This document shows, piece by piece, positions 33,356-42,470 of a DNA stretch of 64,000 bases. The position numbers and the translations under genes are program-made. The stretch is from GWA2-66-18 sp964537395. GTDB taxonomy: Bacteria; Elusimicrobiota; Elusimicrobia; UBA1565; UBA9628. The notes beneath the pieces were generated by a model, which ran no database searches, was not told the DNA's origin, and saw nothing but the letters and a program-made list of their open reading frames with translations. Position 1 is the stretch's first letter, and each line of letters begins with the position of its first letter. The stretch lies in contig CAZIBN010000001.1 in the NCBI GenBank assembly GCA_964537395.1, positions 1 through 64,000 on the forward strand, written 5' to 3'.

Positions 33356-35350
33356 TTAGGGCGCGACGATCTCGGCGGGCTTGACGGCGGCGGCGCCGCT
33401 GGTGCGCGTGCGGGACAGGACCGTGTTCTCGTCGGCCGAAGGAAGGTGGTCGACGTAGGTGTATTCGCTCAAGACCGCCTCGTAGCGGTCCACGAGATCG
33501 GCGGCCTCGCGAGGCTTGAGCCCCCCCGCCTTGATCTGGGCGTCGGCGGCCTCCTTGATCATGCGCACGAGCTCGAAGTCGGAGTATTGGATGCTCTGAA
33601 GAACATCGCGGACGCTTTGTCCGCGGATCGTCTCCTCGATGTAGTAGCCCTTTTCCTCGGCGGGATCCTGGAACACGTGGACCTCGTTGACGCGGCCGAA
33701 CAGGTTGTGGATGTCGCCCATCGTGGCCTGGTAGGCTCCCATCAGGAAGAAGCCGAGGTAGTAAGGCTTGCCGTCGAGCGCATGGACGGGCAAGGTGCCG
33801 CCGGCGCTGCGATGGCAGGCGAAGTTGGTGATCTTGCCGTCGGAGTCGCAGGTGATGTCCACCAGGCTCGCGCGGCGCGTGGGCTCCTCGTTGAGACGGT
33901 GGATGGGCATGATCGGGAACAGCTGTCCGATGGCCCAGGAATCGGGAAGCGACTGGAACAGCGAGAAATTACACAGGTACTGGTCGTTGAGGGCCTTCTG
34001 CATCTCGAGAAGGTCCTCGGAGACGAACTTCGCCTTCGGAAGGAGCTTGCCGATCTCGATGCACAGCTTCCAATACAGATGCTCGACCTTGGCCTTGTCC
34101 TCGAGGCCGAGGTAGCCGAGCTTGAACAGCGAGAATGATTCCTCGAGATGCTGCTGGCCATCGTGGAAGCTCTCGGCGATGTTCTTCGGGTTGAGGGACT
34201 TGATCGCGTCTCGCAGCTCGCGCACGACCTGATGCTCGTCCGGCGTCTCGCGGAACTCGATGGGCGTCGCGCCCGTCTCGATGGAGCCGAACACGTTGAC
34301 GACGAGGAGCGCGTGGTGCGCGACCATCGTGCGGCCGGACTCGGTGACGAGGTTCGGCTCCGGGACCTTCTCCTGCTTGCAGACTTCCTTGACCGCGTAG
34401 ACCACGTCTGCGACGTACTCGCGCAGGTTGTAGTTCATCGAGCTGTCGACCGCGGTGTGCGTGCCGTCGTAGTCCACGCCGAGGCCGCCGCCGCAGTCCA
34501 GATATTCAAGGCCGAGGCCCATCTTGCGCAGCTTCGCGTAGTAGCGCGCGCCTTCCTTGACCGCATCCTTGATCACGCGGATGTCGCAGATCTGGGAGCC
34601 GATGTGGAAGTGCACGAGCTTCAGGCAGTCGGACATGCCCTCGGCCTTGAGCGTCTCCACGGCCGCGAGGATCTCGGGCGTCGTGAGGCCGAACTTGGCG
34701 AAGTGCCCCGACGAGGAACGCCATTTTCCCACGCCCGTCGTTTGGAGCTTCACGCGCACGCCGATCAGCGGCCGCACGCCCGCGTCCTTGGCGGCGTCGA
34801 GCAGAAGGCGGAGCTCGGAGAGCTTTTCGACGACGACGATGACCTTCTTGCCGAGCTTGAGGCCGATCATCGCCAGGCGCATCATGGACTCGTCTTTGTA
34901 GCCGTTGACGATGGTGAGCGACTCGGTGGAGTTCATGGCTAGAACCGCCAGCAGCTCGCCCTTAGAGCCGGCCTCCAGGCCGTACTGATACGAGCGGCCC
35001 GCGTCGCAGATCTCCTCGACGACCTCGCGGAACTGGTTGACCTTGATCGGGTACACGCCGAAGAAGCGCCCGCCATAGTCGTGCTCCTTGATCGACTCCG
35101 CGAACGCCTCGTTGATCAAGGTCACGCGCCGGCGCAGAACGTCCTGGAAGCGGATGAGCACGGGCATCTTGATGCCGCGGGAGGCCACGTCATCGACGAC
35201 GTCGAGGATGTCGATGGCGCCCTCGGGCTCGCGCTTGGGCTGCAAGGTCACGTTGCCCTTGGCATTGATGCCGAAGTACTTCAAACCCCAGCCTTCAAGG
35301 TTGTAAAGCTGCTCGGCGGCTTCGATGGTCCAGATCTTCGGCGGGGGCAT
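33356..35350 (-). CDS. speA: biosynthetic arginine decarboxylase
   Basis: A 664-residue PLP enzyme that makes agmatine for polyamine synthesis; the E. coli enzyme has 658. The PLP Lys is in FFGVYPIKVNQFREVV, the phosphate-binding Gly-rich segment is LDCGGGLGVDYDG, and the C-terminal barrel includes VDITCDSDGKI. The catalytic Cys region fits CDSDG. Transcription from TATAAT at 35357-35362 would give a leaderless message. No speB or agmatine deiminase is nearby. Confidence 0.96.
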   Translation of the reverse strand: MPPPKIWTIEAAEQLYNLEGWGLKYFGINAKGNVTLQPKREPEGAIDILDVVDDVASRGIKMPVLIRFQDVLRRRVTLINEAFAESIKEHDYGGRFFGVYPIKVNQFREVVEEICDAGRSYQYGLEAGSKGELLAVLAMNSTESLTIVNGYKDESMMRLAMIGLKLGKKVIVVVEKLSELRLLLDAAKDAGVRPLIGVRVKLQTTGVGKWRSSSGHFAKFGLTTPEILAAVETLKAEGMSDCLKLVHFHIGSQICDIRVIKDAVKEGARYYAKLRKMGLGLEYLDCGGGLGVDYDGTHTAVDSSMNYNLREYVADVVYAVKEVCKQEKVPEPNLVTESGRTMVAHHALLVVNVFGSIETGATPIEFRETPDEHQVVRELRDAIKSLNPKNIAESFHDGQQHLEESFSLFKLGYLGLEDKAKVEHLYWKLCIEIGKLLPKAKFVSEDLLEMQKALNDQYLCNFSLFQSLPDSWAIGQLFPIMPIHRLNEEPTRRASLVDITCDSDGKITNFACHRSAGGTLPVHALDGKPYYLGFFLMGAYQATMGDIHNLFGRVNEVHVFQDPAEEKGYYIEETIRGQSVRDVLQSIQYSDFELVRMIKEAADAQIKAGGLKPREAADLVDRYEAVLSEYTYVDHLPSADENTVLSRTRTSGAAAVKPAEIVAP

Positions 35351-35356
35351 CTTCAG

Positions 35357-35362
35357 ATTATA
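35357..35362 (-). promoter_or_regulatory. -10 box of speA (leaderless)
   Basis: A perfect TATAAT on the minus strand ends 6 nt before the speA ATG. The matching -35 position falls in the end of the large inverted repeat and has no clear TTGACA, so activation or an extended -10 (TTGATATAAT) may be used. Confidence 0.6.
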
Positions 35363-35380
35363 TCAATACCGCGCAGAACT

Positions 35381-35460
35381 TGGTGCCAGGCCTACCGGTA
35401 TTTTCACTTTTTGATGTCGCCCCTTCCTGAAAGGTGAAAATACCGGTAGGCCTGGCACCA
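35381..35460. repeat. 27-bp perfect inverted repeat with 26-nt spacer
   Basis: The left arm 35381-35407 begins TGGTGCCAGGCCTACCGG; the right arm 35434-35460 is its exact complement. The repeat fills the gap between the TPR gene stop and the speA promoter, both on the minus strand. It could terminate the TPR transcript, but its length, perfect arms and GTGCCAGGC-type ends resemble a dispersed palindromic element. Confidence 0.8.
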
Positions 35461-35462
35461 CC

Positions 35463-36641
35463 CTAGTAGGGAGAGAAGTGGCCGGGATATTTCTCGCCGA
35501 CGCAGGGCCGCTTGAGGCACGGCTTGATCAACGCGCGGTAGCCCCACTCGTCCTTTTCCTGATAAGCGTCGCGGTACGCATCGAGCGCCTCGCCGCGCCG
35601 GCCGAGCGCGTCGAGCAGCTGGCCGGCGCGCACGCGGCTCCAGACCATCCACTTCGTGCGCACGGCGCGCGCCTCGGCGCCGGCGACGAACTCGGCGAGA
35701 GCCGCGTCCTTCTCGCCCGAGGCCCACAGCAAGGTGCCGAGCAGCGCGTGGCTCCCGGCCAGATTGATCACGGGATACCGGCCCGTCTTCACGCGCGACT
35801 GGTACTCGCGCGCCTCCTTGATGGCCTCGGGAAGCTCCTTGCACTCGTACAGCGCCGAAATATAGGCGGTGTCGAGCATCGGGCTGCCGGGGTACAGCGC
35901 GTGGATCTCGCGCATCAGCCGCAGGCCCTCCTTGGGATCGTACGCGCCGAACGGGTCCTCGAGATAGATCTCAACGAGGATCATCTGCGCGGTGACCTTC
36001 GCATAGCGGCCCTTCTCGGCCGAGAGCCGGATCTGACGCAGGCCCCTCTCGCGGTCGCCGCCGAGGACGATCTTCGCGAGCCAGCCCGCGAACTTGGGGA
36101 TGGTCGCGACGTAGTAGTCGAACATGCCCAGGCCCAGGACCGCGTCATAGAGCTCGGGCTCGAGCTTCACGGCGCGGCGCACGAACTTCATCGACGCGCG
36201 GCCGTGGCCGAAGGCCTGCAGCCACCGGCGCTGCACGATGGCCAGGCGGCCGAACATCCCGTGGGACGCGCCCAGGATGAACAGGGCGTCCGGGTCGTTC
36301 GGATGCGCCTTCAAATACGTTTCCGCCGCCTTGATGCTCTCGAGGGCCTTGGCCTCGAAGGACCTCAGCAGGGCCGGGTCCCCTTGCTTCTCGCCGTAGA
36401 TGAAGGTGATGAGGTCGATGGCCGCGCGGCCGAAGTACGCGTGCGGGTAGGCCGGATCGAGGGCGATGGCCTTGCGCATGTCCTCCTCGGCCGCGGCGAA
36501 GCGCATCATATAGATGTCGTCCACGCCGGCCATCAGGAGCTTGTCCATCTCCGGGGTGACAGAGGTCTTGCGGGCAGCGGCGGGAGCCGCCAGAAACAGC
36601 AGAATGAGCAATTGTCGCACGGGCAGGCGATATTCTATCAT
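35463..36641 (-). CDS. secreted TPR protein
   Basis: A 392-residue exported protein with signal peptide RQLLILLFLAAPAAA and TPR-like helical repeats through the chain (MRKAIALDPAYPHAYFGRAA, MKFVRRAVKLEPELYDAVLG, ALAEFVAGAEARAV). TPRs mediate protein contacts; the partner is unknown. I chose the ATG at 36641; a GTG two codons earlier is equally possible. It diverges from the dehydrogenase gene by 14 bp. Confidence 0.82.
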   Translation of the reverse strand: MIEYRLPVRQLLILLFLAAPAAARKTSVTPEMDKLLMAGVDDIYMMRFAAAEEDMRKAIALDPAYPHAYFGRAAIDLITFIYGEKQGDPALLRSFEAKALESIKAAETYLKAHPNDPDALFILGASHGMFGRLAIVQRRWLQAFGHGRASMKFVRRAVKLEPELYDAVLGLGMFDYYVATIPKFAGWLAKIVLGGDRERGLRQIRLSAEKGRYAKVTAQMILVEIYLEDPFGAYDPKEGLRLMREIHALYPGSPMLDTAYISALYECKELPEAIKEAREYQSRVKTGRYPVINLAGSHALLGTLLWASGEKDAALAEFVAGAEARAVRTKWMVWSRVRAGQLLDALGRRGEALDAYRDAYQEKDEWGYRALIKPCLKRPCVGEKYPGHFSPY

Positions 36642-36655
36642 TGGCACAGCTCTTT

Positions 36656-37657
36656 ATGAAGGCCATCCTGGCCCGCGACGGCCACGCCGCACTGACCGAA
36701 GTCCCGGTCCCCTCGATCGGGGACGGAGAGTTTCTTTTGGCCGTCGAGGTCTGCGGCCTGTGCGGCACCGATGTGATGAAGCTCGACACGAAGGCCAAGG
36801 GCGCCATCCTGGGCCACGAGCTGTGCGGGATCGTCGAGAAAGCCGGCCCCGGCGCCCCCTTCCTCCCTGGCGAGCGCGTCGTCGTCTCCCACCACGTCCC
36901 CTGCCTGACCTGCCATTACTGCCGCAAAGGCCAGGAAAGCATGTGCCGTCAGTTCAAGTCGACCAACATCGACCCGGGCGGCTTCGCCGAGTTCGTTCGC
37001 GTGCCCGCCCTGCACGCGAAGCACGCCTCGTTCAAGGTGCCAGAGGGCCTGGGCTCGATCTCGGCATCTCAGACCGAGCCGCTGGCCTGCGTCCTGAGAA
37101 ACGTGAAAAGAATAGGAGCCGCGAAAGGCGACGTCATCGGGATCATCGGCTTGGGAGCCATCGGCCAGATGACGGGGCAGCTGCTCAGGATCATCGGCGC
37201 GACCGCCGTGGGCCTCGATCTCGACGCGGAGCGAGTGAAGAAGTTCTCGCGCTGGGGAACGTCAACGATGTCCGCCGACGAGTTCGCCCAGTTCGGCAAG
37301 GACCAGAGCGACGGCCGCGGCTTCGACGCGATCATCTTCTCCGCCGGCACGCCCGCCCTCGTCGCCCGCTGCGTCGCCTGGCTGCGCGACGGCGGCGTGC
37401 TCAACGTGTTCGCGTCGTTCCACCCCGATCCATTCATGAAATTAGATCTTAACCAGATCTATCATCGGGAGCTGTCCGTCCTCTCATCGTACTCTCCTTC
37501 GCTTGCCGATCTGAAGGAGGCGTTCGAGCTCATCGCCTCGAAGAAATTCAATCCGCTTCTGCTGGCGCCCATGTCCTTCCCCTTCGCCTCGTTCAACGAC
37601 GCGATCAAGGCCGTGAAATCCCGGCAGACGCTCAAATCGATCCTGGTGCCGAGATGA
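36656..37657 (+). CDS. zinc-dependent medium-chain dehydrogenase
   Basis: A 333-residue MDR enzyme. Catalytic-zinc Cys in VCGLCGTDVMK, His-Glu in LGHELCGIV, structural-zinc Cys cluster CLTCHYCRKGQESMC and the nucleotide motif IIGLGAIGQMTGQ. It resembles sorbitol/threonine dehydrogenase and scyllo-inosamine dehydrogenase relatives; the substrate is not readable. First gene of a tightly coupled run that leads into ribD, so it may act on a sugar or polyol phosphate precursor. Confidence 0.88.
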   Translation: MKAILARDGHAALTEVPVPSIGDGEFLLAVEVCGLCGTDVMKLDTKAKGAILGHELCGIVEKAGPGAPFLPGERVVVSHHVPCLTCHYCRKGQESMCRQFKSTNIDPGGFAEFVRVPALHAKHASFKVPEGLGSISASQTEPLACVLRNVKRIGAAKGDVIGIIGLGAIGQMTGQLLRIIGATAVGLDLDAERVKKFSRWGTSTMSADEFAQFGKDQSDGRGFDAIIFSAGTPALVARCVAWLRDGGVLNVFASFHPDPFMKLDLNQIYHRELSVLSSYSPSLADLKEAFELIASKKFNPLLLAPMSFPFASFNDAIKAVKSRQTLKSILVPR

Positions 37658-38676
37658 GAGCGGTCATCTATCACGGACCCCGCGACATCAGGCTGGAAGA
37701 CGTGCTGATGCCCACGCCCGGCCCCGGCGAGGTCGTCGTCAAGCTCGGCGCCGCGCTCACCTGCGGCACCGACTTCAAGGCCTATCGCCAGGGCCATCGC
37801 GTCCTGCTCGGAGACTATCCCTCTCCCTTCGGCCACGAGCTGGCCGGAACGGTGTCGGCGCTGGGCAAGGGAGTGAAGTCCGCCAAGGAGGGCGATCGCG
37901 TCGTCGTCGCCAACTCCGCGCCCATGGATGACTGCTTCTGGTGCAGCAACGGCCAGAACCACCTGTGCCGCAAGCTCAAGCTCCACAACGGCGCCTACGC
38001 GGAATACGACCTCGTACCCGCGCACATCGTGGATCAGAACCTGCACCCGCTGAAGGCCTCGGTCCCTTTCGAGATCGGCGCCCTGGCCGAGCCCTTCTCC
38101 TGCGCGATCCACGCCGCCGAGGTCCACGCGGTGCGCGAGGGCGAGACCGCGCTCATCATCGGCGCGGGCCCCATGTGCCTGTTCCTCGTCCACGCCCTGC
38201 GCGCGCGCGGCGCGCTCGTCGGCGTGGTCGGGCGCTCGAAGGAAGGCCTGGCGGCGGCCCGGATCGCCGGGGCCGAAGCGACCTTCAGCATCCTCGACGG
38301 CTCGGTCGAAGGCCACGTCCTGGCCTGGGCGGACGGACGCGGCCCCGATCACGTCTTCGAAGCCGTGGGCACGCCGGACACCTATCTCCAGGCGGTCGCC
38401 CTGGTGCGCGACGGCGGGAAGGTCTGCCTGTTCGGCGGCTGCGCGCACGGAGCGACGGTCCCGCTCGACGTGCACCGCCTCCACTACAAGCAGATCACGC
38501 TCCACGGCGTGTTCCATCACACGCCGAAGCATTTCAAGGAGGCCGTCCGCCTACTCTGCGACGGGAAGGTCAAGACGGAGCTGCTTATTTCCGGAGCCGT
38601 CAAGCTGGCCGACATCCCCGCCTTTTTCGCCGCGAACGCGGATAAGTCCATCCCCAAGTCGGTGGTGACCGCTTGA
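37654..38676 (+). CDS. zinc-dependent medium-chain dehydrogenase (second copy)
   Basis: A 340-residue MDR paralogue, ATGA-coupled to the previous gene. Zinc ligands: Cys in LTCGTDFKAY, His-Glu in FGHELAGTV, and a structural-zinc segment CFWCSNGQNHLC with one Cys fewer than the upstream copy. Nucleotide motif IIGAGPMCLFL. The two copies differ enough to suggest different substrates or a hetero-oligomer. Overlaps ribD by TTGA. Confidence 0.87.
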   Translation: MRAVIYHGPRDIRLEDVLMPTPGPGEVVVKLGAALTCGTDFKAYRQGHRVLLGDYPSPFGHELAGTVSALGKGVKSAKEGDRVVVANSAPMDDCFWCSNGQNHLCRKLKLHNGAYAEYDLVPAHIVDQNLHPLKASVPFEIGALAEPFSCAIHAAEVHAVREGETALIIGAGPMCLFLVHALRARGALVGVVGRSKEGLAAARIAGAEATFSILDGSVEGHVLAWADGRGPDHVFEAVGTPDTYLQAVALVRDGGKVCLFGGCAHGATVPLDVHRLHYKQITLHGVFHHTPKHFKEAVRLLCDGKVKTELLISGAVKLADIPAFFAANADKSIPKSVVTA

Positions 38677-39659
38677 GCCGATCTCTCGACCGAAAATTCC
38701 TCGCCCGCGCCTTCGCGCTCGCGCGCCGCGTCCACCCGCGCGCGACGAGCCCGAACCCCCGCGTCGGCTGCGTCCTGGTCAAAGGAGGCCGTGTCATCGC
38801 TGAAGGCGTCCACCTCGGCTTCGGCAAGCCTCACGCGGAGCCCAACACCTTGGCCCGGGCGGCCTCCCGGGCAAAGGGCGCGACGGCCTACGTCACGATG
38901 GAGCCGTGCGCCACGTTCCCGGGCAAAAAGACGCCGTCCTGTGCCGAGACCCTGGCCGCCGCCGGGATCTCCCGCGTGGTCTGCGCCACGCTCGATCCCA
39001 ATCCCAAGGTCGCCGGACGCGGCCTCGCCCTGCTGCGCCGCGCCGGCGCGAAGGCCATCCGTCTTGCCGAGTTCCAGGCCGAAGCCGAGGCCCTCAACCG
39101 CGGATTCCACTCGCGCATGCGCCGCGGGCGCCCCTGGGTCATCCTCAAGACCGCCCTCTCTCTCGACGGCAAGGCCGCCGCGGCGAGCGGGAAGTCACGC
39201 TGGGTGACGGGCAAGGAGGCACGCAGCGCCGTTCACCGCATGCGCGCGGAGCTTGACGCTATCCTGGTCGGCGCGGGCACCGTGCTCGCCGACAACCCCG
39301 CACTGACATCGCACGGAGCTGGCAAGAACCCCCTGCGCATCGTCCTAGCGGGCCGAAGGAAGCTGCCCCCCCGCTCACGAATCTTCGACTCCTCGGCGCC
39401 CACTCTCACCTATCGGAAGCAGCCGCTCACCTCCGTGCTTCGCGACCTGGGCCGCCGCGGCGTCGGCACCTTGCTCGTCGAGGGCGGACCGACGATCCAC
39501 GCCGCGTTTCTGCGCGCGGGCCTCGTGGACGAGGCGCGCGTGTTCCTCGCGCCTAAGCTCCTGTCCGGCGCGCTCGATCCCAATACCGCGCCGAGGCTCA
39601 GGACGCCGCGAGTCTCGCGGCTGGGCGACGATTGGTTCATACAGGGGGTTCTTCGATGA
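38673..39659 (+). CDS. ribD: bifunctional diaminohydroxyphosphoribosylaminopyrimidine deaminase/reductase
   Basis: A 328-residue two-domain enzyme of riboflavin synthesis. The deaminase (~1-145) has the zinc motifs GKPHAEPNTL and MEPCATFPGKKTPSC. The reductase (~150-328) has VILKTALSLDGKAA and LLVEGGPTIHAAFL. Start TTG overlaps the upstream stop. Second and third rib steps. Confidence 0.95.
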   Translation: MSRSLDRKFLARAFALARRVHPRATSPNPRVGCVLVKGGRVIAEGVHLGFGKPHAEPNTLARAASRAKGATAYVTMEPCATFPGKKTPSCAETLAAAGISRVVCATLDPNPKVAGRGLALLRRAGAKAIRLAEFQAEAEALNRGFHSRMRRGRPWVILKTALSLDGKAAAASGKSRWVTGKEARSAVHRMRAELDAILVGAGTVLADNPALTSHGAGKNPLRIVLAGRRKLPPRSRIFDSSAPTLTYRKQPLTSVLRDLGRRGVGTLLVEGGPTIHAAFLRAGLVDEARVFLAPKLLSGALDPNTAPRLRTPRVSRLGDDWFIQGVLR

Positions 39660-39693
39660 AGGCCCCGGCGCCAATCACCATGTCTCCGACAGC

Positions 39694-39711
39694 TGTCTAT
39701 TATTATAGACA
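39694..39711. repeat. TGTCTA/TAGACA hairpin, copy A (ribD-ribE gap)
   Basis: The 18-mer TGTCTATTATTATAGACA breaks an otherwise coupled operon: 109 bp separate ribD and ribE. Two close relatives lie at 47845 and 60402. The rest of this gap has no FMN-riboswitch consensus and nothing else I can name. Confidence 0.7.
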
Positions 39712-39768
39712 TAGTTTCGCGAGAAGGTCCCCGCGGCCGGCCACCGGCAGGATATCGGAGTAATCGCC

Positions 39769-40356
39769 ATGTTCACCGGTATCATCAATCATCTCGGCAC
39801 GGTCAAAAAGAGGACGGCGACGACTCTTGTGATCGGCGCCGGGATCCCGAAGCCCAAGCTCGGAGCCTCCATCGCGATCAACGGAACGTGCCTCACGCTG
39901 GTCCAGACGAAGAACGGCAGCCACCGCTTCGACGTCGGGCCGGACACCTGGAGCCGGACGAATCTGGGAGCGCTCAAGGCCGGCCAGGCCGTCAATGTCG
40001 AACCGGCCCTGCGCCACGGCGACGAGCTCGGCGGGCACTTCGTCACCGGGCACGTGGACGCCGCCGCGGACGTGCTCTCGCTCGAGCCCTGGGGCGAGGG
40101 CTTCTGGCGGCTGCGCGTGGAGCTGCCGAAGATCCTGCGCGGGCTCGTCGCCGTCAAAGGCTCGATCGCCATCGACGGCATCAGCCTGACGGTCACCGCC
40201 GTGGGCACGAACCATTTCGAGGTCATGCTCGTGCCGCACACGCTGCAGAACACGAATCTGGGGCGGCGCAAGTCATACGACAAGGTGAACCTGGAAGCCG
40301 ATCCGCTCGCCCGGTACGCCGCGGCCGCCGTGGCGGCCCTGAGGAGCAAGAAATGA
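39769..40356 (+). CDS. ribE: riboflavin synthase alpha subunit
   Basis: A 195-residue enzyme made of two similar lumazine-binding barrels (~1-90 and ~95-190). Start MFTGIINHLGTVKK is diagnostic. The second barrel has GHVDAAADVLS and the SIAIDGISLTVT repeat of the first-barrel SIAINGTCLTLV. It dismutates two dimethylribityllumazines to riboflavin. Overlaps ribBA by ATGA. Confidence 0.95.
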   Translation: MFTGIINHLGTVKKRTATTLVIGAGIPKPKLGASIAINGTCLTLVQTKNGSHRFDVGPDTWSRTNLGALKAGQAVNVEPALRHGDELGGHFVTGHVDAAADVLSLEPWGEGFWRLRVELPKILRGLVAVKGSIAIDGISLTVTAVGTNHFEVMLVPHTLQNTNLGRRKSYDKVNLEADPLARYAAAAVAALRSKK

Positions 40357-41594
40357 AGTCTGCGAAGGGTTTCGACGGCATCGAGGACGCGATCTCCGAC
40401 ATCCGCAAGGGACGCATGGTGGTCGTCGTCGACGACCCCAATCGCGAGAATGAAGGAGACATCATCATCGCCGCCGAGAAGTGCGGCGTGGCCGCCGTCA
40501 ACTTCATGGCGGTGCACGCGCGCGGCCTGATCTGCGTGCCGCTGCCCGCCGCCCGCCTCGACGCCCTCAAGCTTCAGCCGATGATCGACCCCTCGGCCTC
40601 CCTGAGCTCGGTCCCCGGGCGGGACACCGCCTTCACGATCTCCGTGGACGCCAAGCGCGGCACGAGCACCGGCATCTCCGCACGCGACCGCGCGGTCACG
40701 ATCAAGGCCTTGATCGACCCGAAGACGAAGCCCGAGGACCTCGGGCGCCCCGGCCACATCTTCCCCTTGAGGGCGCAGGAGGGCGGCGTGCTCGTGCGCG
40801 CCGGCCACACCGAGGCCGCCGTGGACCTGGCCCGCCTCGCCGGTCTTAGACCTGCAGGCGTTATTTGCGAGATCCTCAACGCCGACGGCTCCATGTCCCG
40901 CACCGCTCAGCTGATGAAGTTCGCGCGCAAGCACAAGCTCAAGATCGTCACGATCGCCGACCTCATCGAATACCGCAGGCATAAGGAACTCCTCGTCGAG
41001 CGCAAGGCGAGCGCCAAGCTGCCGACCAAGTACGGCGACTTCACGATCCGCGTCTACGAGGAGACCTTGACCGGCAAGGTCCATCTGGCGATGGTCAAGG
41101 GCGACCTGCGGGGCGCGAAAAACGTCCTCGTGCGCGTGCACTCCTCCTGCGTGACGGGCGACGCCCTGTTCTCGGCCAAGTGCGACTGCGGCAACCAGCT
41201 CGAGGCGGCCCTGAAGCAGATATCGCACGCGAGATCCGGCGTGCTCGTCTACCTCAACCAGGAGGGCCGGGGCATCGGCCTCATCAACAAGATCAAGGCC
41301 TACGCCCTGCAGGACAGGGGCCTCGACACCGTCCAGGCCAACCTCGCCCTCGGCCTCAAGCCCGACCTGCGCGAGTACGGCATCGGCGCCCAGATCCTCG
41401 CCGACCAGGGCCTGACGACGATCCGCATCCTCACCAACAATCCGCGCAAGATCGTCGGCATCGAGGGCTACGGGCTCACGGTCACCGAGCGCGTGCACCT
41501 GCAGATGCCGTCGACGAAGCACACCGCCAAATACCTGAGCACGAAGCGCGAGAAGATGGGCCACCTGTTGACCGTTCCTGAGGAGATACGATGA
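40353..41594 (+). CDS. ribBA: DHBP synthase / GTP cyclohydrolase II
   Basis: A 413-residue fusion. Domain 1 (~5-205) is 3,4-dihydroxy-2-butanone-4-phosphate synthase: DDPNRENEGDI acidic loop, RGLICVPL, GHIFPL and GHTEAAVDL. Domain 2 (~210-413) is GTP cyclohydrolase II with the zinc motif CVTGDALFSAKCDC and the GRGIGLINKIKAY loop. It feeds both branches of riboflavin synthesis. ATG at 40353 chosen for the ATGA coupling. Confidence 0.95.
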   Translation: MKSAKGFDGIEDAISDIRKGRMVVVVDDPNRENEGDIIIAAEKCGVAAVNFMAVHARGLICVPLPAARLDALKLQPMIDPSASLSSVPGRDTAFTISVDAKRGTSTGISARDRAVTIKALIDPKTKPEDLGRPGHIFPLRAQEGGVLVRAGHTEAAVDLARLAGLRPAGVICEILNADGSMSRTAQLMKFARKHKLKIVTIADLIEYRRHKELLVERKASAKLPTKYGDFTIRVYEETLTGKVHLAMVKGDLRGAKNVLVRVHSSCVTGDALFSAKCDCGNQLEAALKQISHARSGVLVYLNQEGRGIGLINKIKAYALQDRGLDTVQANLALGLKPDLREYGIGAQILADQGLTTIRILTNNPRKIVGIEGYGLTVTERVHLQMPSTKHTAKYLSTKREKMGHLLTVPEEIR

Positions 41595-42025
41595 AGAGAG
41601 TCGCCATCGTCAAATCGCGGTTCAACGAGGAGGTCACCTCGCGCCTGCTCGCGAGCTGCCTGAAGACCTTCAAGTCCGAGGGCTGGACCGACGCCCAGCT
41701 CAAGGTCGTCGAGGTTCCCGGCGGCTGGGAGATCCCCTGGGCCGTCCAGGAGCTCGCCAAGACCAACCTCTACCAGGCCGTCATCACGCTCGGCTGCGTG
41801 ATGAAGGGCCAGACGCCGCAGAACGACCACCTCGCGAGGTCGCTCGTGCAGAGCCTGCACCGCATCACGCTCGACACGCGCATACCCGTGATCCTCGGCG
41901 TCATCACGCCCAATAACGAGAAGCAGGCGATGGCGCGCACGAAAGGCGAGATGGACCGCGGCCACGAGGCCGCGCTGGCCGCGCTCGAGATGATCGCGCT
42001 CAAGGAGGAGCTCCGTGGGTCGTAG
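41591..42025 (+). CDS. ribH: lumazine synthase
   Basis: A 144-residue 6,7-dimethyl-8-ribityllumazine synthase: IVKSRFNEEVTSRLL phosphate/substrate loop, VPGGWEIPWA, and the GCVMKGQTPQNDHLA motif (canonical G-x-V-I-x-G-x-T-x-H-x-D/Y, here with Asn-Asp-His). It forms icosahedral or pentameric shells in other bacteria. Overlaps nusB by 11 bp. Confidence 0.92.
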   Translation: MKRVAIVKSRFNEEVTSRLLASCLKTFKSEGWTDAQLKVVEVPGGWEIPWAVQELAKTNLYQAVITLGCVMKGQTPQNDHLARSLVQSLHRITLDTRIPVILGVITPNNEKQAMARTKGEMDRGHEAALAALEMIALKEELRGS

Positions 42026-42470
42026 GCGGCTGGCGCGCGAGATCGCACTCCAGGCCCTCTACGTCGCCGACGTGGCGCATACGCCCGCGCTCGAGGCCTT
42101 CGCGATCGTGACCCGACGGGAGGGCGAGGCGGTGGATGATGAGACGCTCATCTTCGCCCGTGAGCTCGCGCTCGGCGCGATCGAGCGCGTCGAGCAGCTC
42201 GACCTGACCATCCAGGAGCAGGCCGCGAACTGGTCCATGGTGCGCATGGCCGCGGTCGACCGCAACGTCCTGCGCCTCGCCGCCTACGAGCTCGAGACGC
42301 GTCCCGACACGCCGGTCGGCGTGATCATCGACGAGGCCATCGAGATCGTGCGCAAGTACTCCACCGAGGAGGCCACGCGCTTCATCAACGGCATCCTCGA
42401 CTCGCTCAAGAAGATCCGCGACGCGAAGCCCAAAAAGAAGAATGTCCGCGAAAAAGACACCGAAGGCTGA
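42015..42470 (+). CDS. nusB: transcription antitermination factor NusB
   Basis: A 151-residue all-helical NusB: RRLAREIALQALYVADV N-terminus, MVRMAAVDRNVLRLAAYEL and PVGVIIDEAIEIVRKYSTEE. With NusE it binds boxA RNA. ribH-nusB adjacency is widespread in bacteria. Starts at GTG inside ribH and ends inside the ligA start. Confidence 0.95.
   Translation: MGRRRLAREIALQALYVADVAHTPALEAFAIVTRREGEAVDDETLIFARELALGAIERVEQLDLTIQEQAANWSMVRMAAVDRNVLRLAAYELETRPDTPVGVIIDEAIEIVRKYSTEEATRFINGILDSLKKIRDAKPKKKNVREKDTEG

Noticed and set aside
35381..35460. CRISPR repeat or IS end
   Set aside because: There is only one inverted pair, no regularly spaced copies, no transposase and no target duplication that I could see.
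39656..39763. A 35-codon ATGA-coupled frame in the ribD-ribE gap
   Set aside because: It is mostly made of the TGTCTA hairpin and low-complexity codons, with no ribosome-binding site of its own; the repeat explains the gap better.
39660..39768. FMN riboswitch upstream of ribE
   Set aside because: The conserved RFN-element strings (such as the GGGCxGGGTGAAATTCCC and ACCGGCGGT parts) are not present.
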